From Gemmatimonadota bacterium (GTDB lineage: Bacteria > Gemmatimonadota > Gemmatimonadetes > Longimicrobiales > Gaopeijiaceae): a stretch of 64,000 nt of DNA. The translations under genes and the position numbers were made by a program. The notes beneath the pieces are model-generated. The model was not told the DNA's origin. It searched no databases and saw only the letters and a list, made by a program, of their open reading frames with translations. The stretch lies in the NCBI GenBank assembly GCA_007126575.1, contig SLBA01000013.1:1-64000 (forward strand). The letters are read 5' to 3'. Positions 1 through 9,900 of this stretch are shown here, piece by piece; within the stretch, counting starts at the first letter, position 1, and each line of letters opens with the position of its first letter.

Positions 1-1103
1 CGTCCCGGAAGGATGACCACACCGGCCTCGTCGAGGGCCCGGCGGGCGAAGGCCATGGAGTCTCCCGAGCCCACCGGCGCCCCGTCGGCGACCGGCACGG
101 GGATCCACAGGTACATCGTCGCCCGGGGGGCCTCGATCTCGAAGCCGGCCGCCCGAAAGGCGCGCACCGCGGCGTCGCGTCGGCTGCGAAAGCGCTCCAC
201 CTGCTCGGGGACCCACGACTCCCAGGCCTCGAGCGCCCCCACCCCGGCCTCCTGTACGGCCAGGAAGGCCCCGGTGTCGATGAAGGTCTTCACCCGCGCC
301 AGCAGACCGAGCACCTCGGCGTTGCCGGCCACCCAGCCCAGCCGCCAGCCGGTCATGTTGTAGGTCTTCGAGAGGGAGTGGTACTCGACCGCCACCTCGC
401 GGGCCCCGTCGAGCTCGAGGACCGAGGGGGGGCTGTAGCCGTCGAAGGCGATCTCGGAGTAGGCGTGGTCGTGGACCAGGAGGATCCCGTGCTCGCGACA
501 GAAGGCGACCGCGTCGACCAGGTACCGGAGGGGTGCGACCGCGCTGGTCGGGTTGTTCGGGTAGTTCAGGATCAGCATGCGGGCCCGCCGCACGATCTCG
601 GGCGGGAGCTCCCGGAAGGGGAGGAGAAAGTCGTGCTCGGGACGCAGCGGGACCAGGTACGGCTCCCCGCCCGCCAGGACCACGCTCCCCCGATAGGCCT
701 GGTATCCGGGATCCGGCATGATCGCCACGTCGCCCGGGTTGAGCAGGGCGAAGGGCAGATGTGCGATCCCCTCCTTCGATCCGATCAGGGGCAGAAGCTC
801 CCGAAAAGGGTCCAGGCGGACCCCGAAGCGCCGGTCCATCCACCCCGCCACGGCCTCCCGGAAGGGCGGGTGCCCCAGCTGGAAGGGGTACCGCGAGAAG
901 GCCCGCTCGCCGGCGGCACGCCGCAGCCGCTCGACCGCCTGGGTCGGGGGGGCCTCGTCGGCGTCGCCCGCCCCCAGGTCGATGACATCGACCCCTGCCG
1001 CCTCGAGGGCACGCCGTCGCTCGGGGATCCCCGCCATCGGGTAGGCGGGCAGCGAGTCGAGGGCGCGCGACCGGGGGGGAAACTCTGGTCGTGCGGCGGT
1101 CAT
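1..1103 (-). CDS. PLP-dependent class I/II aminotransferase, LL-diaminopimelate aminotransferase-like (partial)
   Basis: The 3' end lies beyond the left edge; 367 residues are visible from an ATG at 1103. It is a fold-type I aminotransferase: GSKEGIAHLP (about residues 108-117) and the DPGY loop contact the cofactor, LNYPNNPT (179-186) carries the conserved Asn, HDHAYSEIAFDGY (211-223) the Asp/Tyr pair, and SLSKTYNMTGWR (243-254) the Schiff-base lysine K246. These blocks read most like the DapL branch, which makes LL-2,6-diaminopimelate from tetrahydrodipicolinate for lysine and peptidoglycan; a related aspartate or succinyl-DAP aminotransferase is the alternative. Its start overlaps the stop of the upstream FAH-family gene as ATGA, so the two are probably translationally coupled. 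Confidence 0.85.
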   Translation of the reverse strand, partial: MTAARPEFPPRSRALDSLPAYPMAGIPERRRALEAAGVDVIDLGAGDADEAPPTQAVERLRRAAGERAFSRYPFQLGHPPFREAVAGWMDRRFGVRLDPFRELLPLIGSKEGIAHLPFALLNPGDVAIMPDPGYQAYRGSVVLAGGEPYLVPLRPEHDFLLPFRELPPEIVRRARMLILNYPNNPTSAVAPLRYLVDAVAFCREHGILLVHDHAYSEIAFDGYSPPSVLELDGAREVAVEYHSLSKTYNMTGWRLGWVAGNAEVLGLLARVKTFIDTGAFLAVQEAGVGALEAWESWVPEQVERFRSRRDAAVRAFRAAGFEIEAPRATMYLWIPVPVADGAPVGSGDSMAFARRALDEAGVVILPG

Positions 1104-1768
1104 TCGGCGCCCTCCGCGCCCTCCGCGCCCCAGGACAGCCCGATCCCCGCCTCGACCGGGTTCTCGACCGACCCGACCCCGGGGATCTCCACCCGGACCC
1201 GGTCTCCGGCCTCGAGGGGGCCGACTCCCGCGGGGGTCCCGGTCGCGATCAGGTCCCCGGGCTCGAGCGTCATGATCCGCGAGATCCACGAGACGAGCTC
1301 GCCGAGGGGGAAGATGAAGTCCGTGAGCGCGCCGGCCTGCCGCAGCTCGCCGTTCACCCGGGTCTCGACGGTGAGCGAGAGGATCGAGGGGGGATCGAAG
1401 GGCACCGGCTCCCCCACCGGACAGAAGGTGTCGAAGCCCTTGGCCCGGGTCCACTGGTCATCGTGCCGCTGCAAGCCACGGGCCGTCACGTCGTTGATCG
1501 GGACCACGTGCGAAAGCGCCGTCAGCGCGGTCTCGGGGGTCAGGTGCCGTGCCCGGCGTCCGACCACGAACCCGATCTCGCCCTCGAAGTCGACCCGGCC
1601 CACCCCGGGGGGAAGGGCGATCGGCTCCCCGTTCGCGATCCTGGTGGACGGGGGCTTCAGGAAGATGAGCGGCTCGGTGGGAAGGGCACTCCCCAGCTCA
1701 CGGGCGTGCTCCCGGTAGTTGCGCCCCACGCAGATGATCTTCGTGGGAGGTCCGGGTGACGGGTCCAC
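1100..1768 (-). CDS. Fumarylacetoacetate hydrolase (FAH) family protein
   Basis: About 222 residues, the size of a single FAH/HpcE catalytic domain. Family blocks are clear: KIICVGRNYREHA near the N terminus, the metal-site segment FEGEIGFVVGR, INDVTARGLQ, and GTPAGVGP near the C terminus. Members are Mg-dependent hydrolases, decarboxylases or isomerases of beta-diketo or oxo acids (for example acylpyruvases, oxaloacetate decarboxylase); the substrate cannot be read from sequence. The GTG at 1768 was chosen because it sits just before the conserved KIICVGRNY; a CTG at 1789 overlapping the stop of the upstream small gene is also possible. The gene overlaps the downstream aminotransferase by four bases. 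Confidence 0.85.
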   Translation of the reverse strand: MDPSPGPPTKIICVGRNYREHARELGSALPTEPLIFLKPPSTRIANGEPIALPPGVGRVDFEGEIGFVVGRRARHLTPETALTALSHVVPINDVTARGLQRHDDQWTRAKGFDTFCPVGEPVPFDPPSILSLTVETRVNGELRQAGALTDFIFPLGELVSWISRIMTLEPGDLIATGTPAGVGPLEAGDRVRVEIPGVGSVENPVEAGIGLSWGAEGAEGAE

Positions 1769-1785
1769 CGGGGCGGGCCGGTCGG

Positions 1786-2004
1786 TCAGGGCGCGTACTT
1801 GGTGGGCCCGCGGTACTTGTGGCGCGCGGTGCCGATGATCGCCACGAGGGCGGCGATCGTGTAGAAGGCCATGATGATGATCCACCAGAAGGCGGCGTCG
1901 GGCTGGTCCGCCGCGCTGCCGGCCGACGATGCCCGGAAGGCCATGAGGGCGAAGACGATCCAGATGGCTCCGATGACGAATCCGAAGATGCGGGACATGA
2001 GCAC
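1786..2004 (-). CDS. Small hypothetical membrane protein (72 aa)
   Basis: I do not recognise a family. The 72-residue product has two hydrophobic helices, roughly residues 6-24 and 39-59, joined by a short polar Ala/Ser/Asp loop, and a basic C-terminal tail (HKYRGPTKY), the pattern of a small two-pass inner-membrane protein with its termini probably cytoplasmic. Two methionines (positions 1 and 3) could start it. It lies 17 bases upstream of the FAH-family gene on the same strand and is probably cotranscribed with it. The 75-base gap between it and the helicase stop at 2080 holds only short GC palindromes. Confidence 0.6.
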   Translation of the reverse strand: MLMSRIFGFVIGAIWIVFALMAFRASSAGSAADQPDAAFWWIIIMAFYTIAALVAIIGTARHKYRGPTKYAP

Positions 2005-2079
2005 GTGGGTGCGGGTTCGAACGGACTGCGGGGAATCTCCCCGGCAGCCGGCCGGCCGAAGGGACCGGTCCCCCCTAAT

Positions 2080-4731
2080 CTATTCCCCGGGCGTGGGCGG
2101 GCAACCGGGGGCGGAATCCTCGGGGGGTCCGGCCGCGGGGTCGGGGGGCCCCGCGGGGGTCTCGTAGAAGCTCCGGAGGCGCCCGCGGACCTCCTCCCAG
2201 GGACCCTTCACGAGGGGGGCGTCCGGGAGCGCCGCCCGGAGCCGCCGGCCGTAGCGCGCGGTCAGGATCCGGCGGTCCAGGATCAGGACCGTGCCCCGGT
2301 CGGCGCGTGACCGGATCAGCCGCCCGAAGCCCTGCTTGAGCCGGAGCGCCGCGAGGGGCACCTGGTAGCCCATGAACCCGTTGCCCCCACGCCGCTCGAT
2401 CGCCTCGGAGCGGGCCTGGGTGATCGGCTCGGTGGGCACGCGAAAGGGGATCTTCTGCAGGACCAGGGCGCGCAGGGGGTCGCCCGGCACATCGACGCCC
2501 TCCCAGAAGGACGAGGTCCCAAGGAGGACCCCCCGGCCCGAGCGGGTGAAGTCGGCCAGGAGCCGGCTTCGGGGCGCCTCGCCGTGCACCAGGAGGGGGT
2601 ACCGGCGGTCCAGCCCCGCGGCGCGCAGGTGGGCGGCCGCCGTGTCGAGGGCCCGGTACGAGGTGAACAGGACGAAGACGCCGCCGTCGGTGAGGGTGAC
2701 CAGGTCGCCCACGACCCGCGCGGTCGCCTCCTGGAAGGGCCGCCAGTCGCGCTGCTCCGGCAGGTCGGTGGGGACCCCGAGTAGCGTCTGGCTGCGATAG
2801 TCGAAGGGAGATTCGAGGAGAGCCTCGACGACCTCGACCTCGGTCCCGGACGAGGCGGCGTCCGCGGACCCGACGCCGCCGGTCCCACCGCGGGTCTCGC
2901 CGGCGAAGATCCCGGGGATCGGGCTGCCGTCGCTGAAGGTGTCGACCAGCGAGGACTGGGCATCGTCGGGCTCGGGCTCGTCGGTCAGACCCAGGCGGCC
3001 GCGCATGAAGCGGAAGTCCCCGTCGCCCACCGAGAGCGTCGCCGAGGTGAGGATCGCGGTATCGACCTGCTCGAAGAGCGAGGCGCGCAGGAGGGGACCG
3101 GGCTCGACCGGGGCCGCCGCCATCGTCACGTTGCGCAGGGGCTCGCCGGGGCGGCCCCGACCCTCGATCCACCGCACGAACCGATCACCCTCGTCGCCGG
3201 GGTCGAGGACCAGCGAGAGGGCGGTCCGGGCATGCTCGAGTCGCCGCTCGACGGCGCGCAGGTCGAGGAGGCGGCCCTCCATGCGGTGGCGCCGCTCCTC
3301 CTCCATCTCGATCCGGACCCGCAGCTCCTCGACCTCGCGGCCGAGGCGGCCGAAGGCGGCCAGGAGTCGATCCAGGCGCTCGACCATCGCGGGGTCGCGG
3401 GTGGGGTCCCGGGGATCGCCGCGCCCCAGCCGGAGCGGGTCGTCGCCCGGTCCCGGCACGCGCGGCTCGAGCGCATCGAAGAAGCCGGTGAGGGCCTCGC
3501 GGGCACGACCCACCCCCGGACGCAGGTGCTCGCGGATCCGATCGAGCACCGCCGAGGCCCCGGCCGCCGGCGACTCGGCGCGCAGGTCGGACTCGACCGC
3601 GGCCAGGACCCCCTTCCCGTTCCGATCCAGACGGGCCAGGAGGCGAAAGAGGCCGGTGCGCGACGCCTCGGCGCCCAGGTGCGAGGTGGCGGCGTCCTCG
3701 ACGTTGTGGGCCTCGTCGAGCACCACGTGGCGGTACGGTGGGAGGACGGCGGGCGCGCCCCAGTTGTCGGTCTGGCGCCGAAGGGCCAGGTCGGCGAACA
3801 GGAGCGCATGGTTGGCCACCAGGAGGTCGGCCGACGACGCGGTCCGGCGGGACCGCTGGTAGAAGCACTGCTGGAAGAACGAGCAGCGTGCTCCCAGGCA
3901 GATGTCTCCGTCGGAGCGGACCTCGTCCCAGACCTCGGCCGAGGGGGCGGCGGCGAGATCGGCGAGGGAGCCGTCGGAGGTCGATTCGGCCCACTCACGC
4001 AGGCTCTGGAGCTCCTCGGAGCGGTCGTCCTCGAAGAGGGTCGGCGCGGACTCCGAGGCCAGGAGGAGGCGCCGGATCGAGACGTAGTTCCCCCGGCCCT
4101 TCACCAGCGCCCAGCTGAGCTTCTCGCCCACGAGCCGACGGACGAGGGGAAGATCCTTCCCGGCGAGCTGCTCCTGAAGGTTGATCGTGTTCGTCGAGAC
4201 CACGGTGCGCTCCCCATTCCTGAGCGCCCAGAGCGCGGCGGGCAACAGGTACGCGAGCGACTTTCCCGTTCCGGTCCCCGCCTCGGCGACGAGCACCCCG
4301 CCCTCGTTGAAGCGGCTGCCCACCGCGCGGGCCATGGTCCGCTGGCTCGGTCGGTCCTCGAAGCCCCGGTGGAGCTCGCTGAGCCCTCCCCCGGGCCGGA
4401 GGAGGGCGTCGAGGTCGTCGAGGTCCAGGATCTCGCGGACCCGCGGTTCGGGGGGCTCCACGACCACGTAGAGCTCCTCGCCTCGGTTGTCGGTGATCGC
4501 CGTCCCGAGGCCCTCCTCGTAGACCCGTGCGGCGAGGGCGAGATCGGCGTCCGAGGGCTCGAGGATCCCCGAGGGGTGGTTGTGCACGATCACCTCGCCC
4601 GCCTTCGCGTCGCGGGCGGCCGCGAGGACGGCGTGGTGGTTGCCCCGGGCGACCGCCCGGGGACGAACCAGCTCACGCTCGGGGGTGAGCTCCGCCAGGA
4701 AGCAGACCTCGCGCCCCCCGGCGCGCTCCAC
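2080..4731 (-). CDS. DinG-family DNA helicase with N-terminal RadC-type JAMM domain
   Basis: 883 residues from the GTG at 4731. Residues 1-100 hold a RadC/JAMM domain: Glu8 in GREVCFLAEL and H50-x-H52-x(10)-D63 in HNHPSG...PSDAD match the metal-binding motif HxHx10D exactly. Residues 125-850 are a superfamily 2 XPD/DinG helicase: Walker A AGTGTGKS (151-158), a Fe-S-type insert with C278-x4-C283-x5-C289, the DEAH box in VLDEAHN, and C-terminal motifs TSSFWEGVD and KQGFGRLIR. The cysteine that normally precedes the insert is Ser218 (GNYVS). The open frame continues upstream, and the residues read there (RIRLHPEASRTLRDE) fit the domain, so the real start may be a CTG at 4806 that overlaps the preceding gene's TGA. 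DinG enzymes unwind 5'-3' and clear R-loops or D-loops. Confidence 0.9.
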   Translation of the reverse strand: MERAGGREVCFLAELTPERELVRPRAVARGNHHAVLAAARDAKAGEVIVHNHPSGILEPSDADLALAARVYEEGLGTAITDNRGEELYVVVEPPEPRVREILDLDDLDALLRPGGGLSELHRGFEDRPSQRTMARAVGSRFNEGGVLVAEAGTGTGKSLAYLLPAALWALRNGERTVVSTNTINLQEQLAGKDLPLVRRLVGEKLSWALVKGRGNYVSIRRLLLASESAPTLFEDDRSEELQSLREWAESTSDGSLADLAAAPSAEVWDEVRSDGDICLGARCSFFQQCFYQRSRRTASSADLLVANHALLFADLALRRQTDNWGAPAVLPPYRHVVLDEAHNVEDAATSHLGAEASRTGLFRLLARLDRNGKGVLAAVESDLRAESPAAGASAVLDRIREHLRPGVGRAREALTGFFDALEPRVPGPGDDPLRLGRGDPRDPTRDPAMVERLDRLLAAFGRLGREVEELRVRIEMEEERRHRMEGRLLDLRAVERRLEHARTALSLVLDPGDEGDRFVRWIEGRGRPGEPLRNVTMAAAPVEPGPLLRASLFEQVDTAILTSATLSVGDGDFRFMRGRLGLTDEPEPDDAQSSLVDTFSDGSPIPGIFAGETRGGTGGVGSADAASSGTEVEVVEALLESPFDYRSQTLLGVPTDLPEQRDWRPFQEATARVVGDLVTLTDGGVFVLFTSYRALDTAAAHLRAAGLDRRYPLLVHGEAPRSRLLADFTRSGRGVLLGTSSFWEGVDVPGDPLRALVLQKIPFRVPTEPITQARSEAIERRGGNGFMGYQVPLAALRLKQGFGRLIRSRADRGTVLILDRRILTARYGRRLRAALPDAPLVKGPWEEVRGRLRSFYETPAGPPDPAAGPPEDSAPGCPPTPGE

Positions 4732-4802
4732 CTCGTCACGCAGGGTCCGCGAGGCCTCGGGGTGCAGGCGGATCCGGGGCCGGGAGAGGGGGTCGGGCGG
4801 GC

Positions 4803-6086
4803 TCAGGTCTTGAGCGGCGTGGGCTTGGCCGCGGGAAAGAGGATGTTGTTCAGGATGAGCCGGTATCCGGGAGAGTTCGGGTGCAGCCCCAGGTTCGTCG
4901 GGGCATCGCCGATCTGGTGCTCCGGGTCCTCGGGGTCGTGCCCCCCGTAGAAGGTCCAGGAGCCCTCGCCGGCCATCCCCGTCAGGTACTTCACCCGGTT
5001 GCCCTCACGGGCCAGAATCGTGGCGCCGGGCTTCAGGCGATCCGCACGAAAGGCGGTGGTGAGCCCATAGAAGTCGGGAATCACCGATTCGTGGTTCTGC
5101 ACGAGCATCGAGGGGATGGGATCGATCTTCGCGCTGAACTCGAAGAGGGTGAAGGCGCCCAGGGGCTCCCGCCACGGCGTGTTCACCTGGTGCGAGTCGA
5201 TGTCGGAAAAGGCGTTGATCGAGGCCGAGGTCTGGATGTCGGCGCCCTGGAAGGCGAGAGCGCGATCCCAGTCCATCCGCTCCGAGGCGTCGGGGTCGGG
5301 GGACCGACCGTTCGCGTACGAGGCGGTGATGTCGACGCTGTGGCTCGCAAGGGCCAGGTCGAGGGTCTCGGTCGCGGAGCACATCGCGAAGAGGAATCCG
5401 CCCTCGACGACGAAGCTCCGGATCTGTTCGGCCACGGCTCGCTTGAGCTCGGGCACGTTCGGGTGGCCGAAGCGACGCGCCATCTCCTCGTTGCGGCGAA
5501 CCTCGTCCTGCAGCCAGCCCGTGCCGGCATAGGTGAGGAAGAACTTGGAGTACTGACCGGTGAAGTCCTCGTGGTGCAGGTGGAGCCAGTCGAAGTCTTC
5601 GAGCCGTCCCTCGAGCACTTCGGCGTCCCAGATCGTTTCGTAGGGAATGTCGGCGTACTCGAGCGCGAGGGTGACCGCGTCGTCCCACGGGGGGGTGTTC
5701 GGCGGGGTGTAGATCGCCACCCGGGGGGCGGTCTCGAGGGGGACGGCCTCCATGTTCTCGTTCTGGATCCGGGCGCGGATCCGGGCGAGCTCCCCCCCCT
5801 CGATCGGGGTCACGCTCACCCCGCGCAGGGCGGCCTCGCGTCGGACCCCCTCGGTGTCGGGCAGCAGGAAGCTCCCCCCCCGGTAGTTAAGGAGCCATTC
5901 GGCCTCGAGCCCGCCGTCGATCACGTGGTATGTGAGCCCGTACGCCCGAAGGTGGTTCGCCTGATCCCGGTCCATGGGAACGAGAAGGTGCTGTGCGGAG
6001 AGCGCCCCCGCCCCGTCTCCGACGACCGAAAGGCCCGCGGGAACAGCCAGCAGGATGAGGCAGGCGAAGAGCAGGGAGCGGATCAT
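4803..6086 (-). CDS. Exported protein of the family often mislabelled asparagine synthetase B
   Basis: 427 residues with an N-terminal signal peptide (MIRSLLFACLILL..., cleavage near 28-30). The body resembles an exported family widespread in Bacteroidota and relatives that databases often name asparagine synthetase B, although no asparagine synthetase motifs are visible. Recognisable blocks are LLVPMDRDQANHLRAYG, the WLLNYRGGSFLLP segment, PWDDAVTLALEYA, WLHLHHEDFTGQ and GGFLFAMCSATET. The last block, with a Cys after a hydrophobic strand, looks like the nucleophile region of a class I glutamine-amidotransferase/ThuA-like fold. An aspect such as envelope carbohydrate or peptide turnover is possible, but the function is unknown. 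It is immediately upstream of the RadC-DinG gene with stop and possible start overlapping. Confidence 0.7.
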   Translation of the reverse strand: MIRSLLFACLILLAVPAGLSVVGDGAGALSAQHLLVPMDRDQANHLRAYGLTYHVIDGGLEAEWLLNYRGGSFLLPDTEGVRREAALRGVSVTPIEGGELARIRARIQNENMEAVPLETAPRVAIYTPPNTPPWDDAVTLALEYADIPYETIWDAEVLEGRLEDFDWLHLHHEDFTGQYSKFFLTYAGTGWLQDEVRRNEEMARRFGHPNVPELKRAVAEQIRSFVVEGGFLFAMCSATETLDLALASHSVDITASYANGRSPDPDASERMDWDRALAFQGADIQTSASINAFSDIDSHQVNTPWREPLGAFTLFEFSAKIDPIPSMLVQNHESVIPDFYGLTTAFRADRLKPGATILAREGNRVKYLTGMAGEGSWTFYGGHDPEDPEHQIGDAPTNLGLHPNSPGYRLILNNILFPAAKPTPLKT

Positions 6087-6122
6087 CGGGGGCCACCGGG
6101 GCTGGAGTCGGTCATTGGGGAC

Positions 6123-6929
6123 TCACTCGTCGAGGTCGGGAGAGTTCGGTCCGGGAGCGTCCCCGGGCGTCACCCCTCGGCCGATCGCCTCCTGGCGGAG
6201 CCGTCGGGCCTCGGGCGCGACCGGGTGAGACGGCCTGCGGACCAGGAGCTCCTCGAGCAGGGTGAGACCCCCCGGGGCCCGCTCGGGATCCGCAAGAAGG
6301 TGGCGAGCGAGGCGGAGCGCCGCTTCGGGAAACTCGCGGGCGTCAGGCCAGTCGCGGACGATCCGTTCGCGAATCTCCGCTCCCGTCCGGGGGTCGACGG
6401 GGTCCGCCAGCGCGGCGGCCAGCGCCAGGAGAGGGGCAACCGAAGGAGCGCTCACCTCGGCGTCGGCCGGAGGGACGTCTCCCGGATCGGCCTGTGCGTC
6501 GGCCTCCACCCGGGCCAGGAGTCCGCGAATCTCCTCGAGGGCCTCGGCCTCGGCTCCCTCGTGGCTGTTCAGCACCGCGCGCGCCGACGGTCCCACCCAC
6601 TCGCCCGGAACGCTCCGCGAGAGGGCCAGGAGCTGAATCCAGGGCGTCGCCAGATCGGCGGGCAGGGTGCCGGCGAGCCGGGCGAGCTCGACCGTGCCAC
6701 GCTCACGGGTGTCGGCGTCTTCGAGGAGCGCCACCACCTCGGCCGGGGGAAGGGGGGCCGCGTCGGCCTGCGGGGTGGGCATACCGTCGCGGACGTCCTG
6801 CGCCACCAGGCCGGAGACCAGCGTAGGCGGCCCCAGCCAGGGGAGCAGCCCCAGGAACAGGAGAGAAACGAGAACGGCGACGGAGCCGGGGGCGAAGGTC
6901 GAGCCCGTCCGAGTGCCCTGAGATCTCAC
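6123..6929 (-). CDS. Exported or anchored helical-repeat (TPR-like) protein
   Basis: About 268 residues from a GTG that overlaps the stop of the DUF4175 gene (GTGA). The N terminus is basic and followed by a hydrophobic stretch (SVAVLVSLLFLGLLPWL), a signal peptide or anchor. The rest is alpha-helical and Ala/Leu/Glu/Arg-rich with TPR-like helix pairs, best seen near the C terminus (FPEAALRLARHLLADPERA followed by LTLLEELLVRRPSHPVAPEARRL). No catalytic motif is visible. Tight coupling to the DUF4159 and DUF4175 genes suggests a periplasmic scaffold working with those membrane proteins; this is inference from context. Confidence 0.6.
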   Translation of the reverse strand: MRSQGTRTGSTFAPGSVAVLVSLLFLGLLPWLGPPTLVSGLVAQDVRDGMPTPQADAAPLPPAEVVALLEDADTRERGTVELARLAGTLPADLATPWIQLLALSRSVPGEWVGPSARAVLNSHEGAEAEALEEIRGLLARVEADAQADPGDVPPADAEVSAPSVAPLLALAAALADPVDPRTGAEIRERIVRDWPDAREFPEAALRLARHLLADPERAPGGLTLLEELLVRRPSHPVAPEARRLRQEAIGRGVTPGDAPGPNSPDLDE

Positions 6930-9900
6930 CGCCCACCTCCTCCGGGCTCGGAGCCGGGGGGCGGGGTGTCGCTCCCCCTCCGGTTCAGCCGGTCGAAGTA
7001 CTCGAAGACCAGCCTCCTCTCGGCGGGCGAGAGCCGCTCGAGGGCGGCGGCCGAGGGGAGCGGGATCTGGCTCCCGCTCAGGAGGCCGGGGGGGAGGGCC
7101 CGGACCTCGGGGCGATCGAAGTCGCCCGCCGGGGTCCCCTCCCGCTCCTCGGTGGGGCCGTCGCGCTCCAGGCTCCGTCCGGCCTCGAGCAGCCGCTCCA
7201 GGAGCGACGCCTGACTCTCGAGCACCTCGGCGTCGAGACGTCCCTCTGCGATCAGATCGGCGATCCGCCGGGCCTCGTCGGACATCTCGCGCAGGGGGTC
7301 CTCGGCGCCCTGCTCCGCGCCCAGACGGTCCGCCAGGTCTCCGAGCGCCCCCGCCATCGCCTCCTGCGCCGAGACCAGCTCCTCGGTGCGTGCCGCCGCC
7401 CCTTCCGCTCCCTGGTCCTGCGAGAGCGACGCCGTCTCCTGGTTCATCGACTCCTGGTCGCCGGCGAGCCCCTCGAGCTCCTCGGCCAGCTCCTGCGCCT
7501 CGCTCGGAGGGGGCGGCTCCCCGACCTGCTCCATTCCGGCCAGCGCAAGGAGCGCCACCTGGTTGAGCGCGGCCTGCGCCTGTCCGGCGGCCGTGAAGGG
7601 GCCGGCCCGGGGGGTGGCGCCCCCGCGGAGTCCCTCGGCGGACCGCTCCACGGCGGCGAGTGCCTGACCGACCGCGACCGAGAGCTCCCGACCGACAGCT
7701 CCGGCCTGGCGGGTCGCGAGCCCCAGGAAAGTCCCGAGATTCCGGACCGACTCGATGAGCACGACCTCGCGGGCGAGCAGTTCGGCGCGCCGGCTGGATC
7801 CCGCGGTGCGGAATTCCTCGCGCAGCTCGGCCTGAATCCGGGCCAGCGAGAGCGCATCCTGCGCGCCGCGCAGGAGGGCGTCGCGCACCTGGTCCTCCCA
7901 CTCCTCGAGCCACTCCATGCGGGCGGACTCGAGCGCCTCGGCCGCCTCGCGGGCATCCTGAGCGGCCTGATCTCCCCGCTCGCCCGCCGTGGCCTCGTCT
8001 CCCTGCCGAGCCGCCTCGGCGGCCTCCCGCATCGCTTCTCGCGCCTGATCGAGCCGCTCGCGGGCCTCGTCGGTGCGCTCGGCCGCCCCCTGGTCCCCGG
8101 CTTCCCGGAGCCGGTCCCCGAGTTCCTCGAGGCGCTCATCGAGAGCACTCACCTGCGCCTCGAGCGCGTCCTGGGCCTCGGCCGCCCCCTCGGCTCCCGC
8201 CTCGAGCTCGGCCTGCAGCGAGTCCTGCGCCTGGGCGAGCGACGCAGCCTCTTCCTCGACCCCTTCGAACGCGCTCTCGAGCGCCGCGCGCCGGAACCGC
8301 TCGATCGCCTCCTCGAGCCGATCCCTCAGCTCCTCCTGCCAGGCGGCCAGCTCGGCCGGATCGAACTCCTCTGACATCCGGTCCTCGACGCCCTCGGCCC
8401 ACTGCTCCATCAGCCGATCCATGCGAGCCGCGGCCTCCTCGCCTCCGGCCTCCTCGAGGAGCTGCTCCAGCTCCCGCATGCGATCCTGCAGGCCCGGGTC
8501 GAGCCCCCCACCCTCGAGGCTCTCGCGGGTCCGTGCCAGCTCCTCGCGCAGCGCCTCGACATCGCGGGCGAGCTGGGACTGCTCCTCGAGGGTCGAGCGG
8601 AGGGCCTCGCGGGACTCGTAGTCCCGAGACTCCATCCCCGTGGCGCTGCTCGTCTGGCCCGAGGCCCGGGCCTCGCGGGCCCTATCGCGCAGCTCCTCTT
8701 CTCCCTGGCGGGCCCGCTCCGCCAGCGACTCGACCTCGCGGGCGGCCTCCTCGACCCGGTCCCGGGCGCCCCCCCTCAGGGCCCGGGCGTCGGGCAGCGT
8801 CAGAACCAGCTCTTCCGAGCTTCCGATCCCCGGCCCGGGCGCGCGGTCCGCCGCACGGGCCACGATCCGAACCACCGACCCCGGCTCGAGCCCCCATTCG
8901 GAGAGATCCAGCGAGGGCTGAAGAAGGACTTCGCGACGATCGTCGGCCTCGGTCCGGTTGCGAAGGGGCTCGGACCTCCGCCCGTCGGGTCCTTCCGTCA
9001 CCACCTCGAGCTCGACCCAGTCGAGCCCCCAGTCGTCGGTGGCCACGATGCGCAGGGGGAGGCGGAGCGAAGGGGGAAACTCCCGCACCCCCCCATCGGT
9101 ATCGAGACGCACCAGGGGAGGCGCGTCGGGGATCAGGTCGATCCGCAGTGGATCCGGGAGTCGAACCCCGGCCGGCATCTCGCCGACGAGCGCCCATGCG
9201 AACTCCCCGGACTCCCGAGGGCGCCACTCTCCCCCGAAGCGATCGCCCTCGAGGGGAGCACGGAGCGCGACCCCTCCGTCGGGCCTGCGCAGCTCGACCG
9301 CGACCGCCTCGCCGGCGATTCGGCCCGAGACCTCGAGCGTCGATCCGACGGGGAGCTCGAGAGACGCCGGAAGCGAGGCGTGACGCTCCGGCGGGAGCCC
9401 GGTGTACGCCGGGAACCGGATCTCGAGGACCAGCTCGCTGAACAGGAGCGGGTCCTCGGGGCGCAGCTCGAAGACCTCGGAGCGCGCGCCATCGGGGGCG
9501 ACGACCCAGTAGCGGATCGAGGCATCGAGAGGAGGCAGGAGCCCCGATGTCGTCCCGGCCTCGACTGGAAGGGTCCGCTGTTCGGGAAGCTGGCCGCGGC
9601 TCTCCCAGTGAAGGATGACCCGGTCGCGACCGTCCGCCTCGACCTCGACTTCGACCTCGGTGCCGCGGGGAGCACCCGCATCTCCGGGCGTGACCCTCAG
9701 GGGAGCCAGCGGCTCGGGCAGGAGGACCCCGATCGGGGACGCCAGCCCCGCCCAGGCGGCGCGGGTACGCTCCGGGGTCGTCAGGTACAGCCCCATCGCC
9801 ACCGTGACCGTGCCCACCACCAGGAGGGTGGCGCCCCTCAGCAGGCGCGAGGTGTCCCGGTGCCCGTCATGGGCCAGGTGGTCCACCCGGCGCGGGATCC

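Noticed and set aside
2005-2079. tRNA-like GGTTCGAAC element
   Set aside because: Only a T-loop-like string is present; no acceptor or anticodon stem pairs around it.
4881-7214. Long plus-strand open frame of more than 700 codons
   Set aside because: It lies opposite the exported GATase-like and helical-repeat genes and has no recognisable motif; high-GC DNA leaves the antisense frame of a real gene open.
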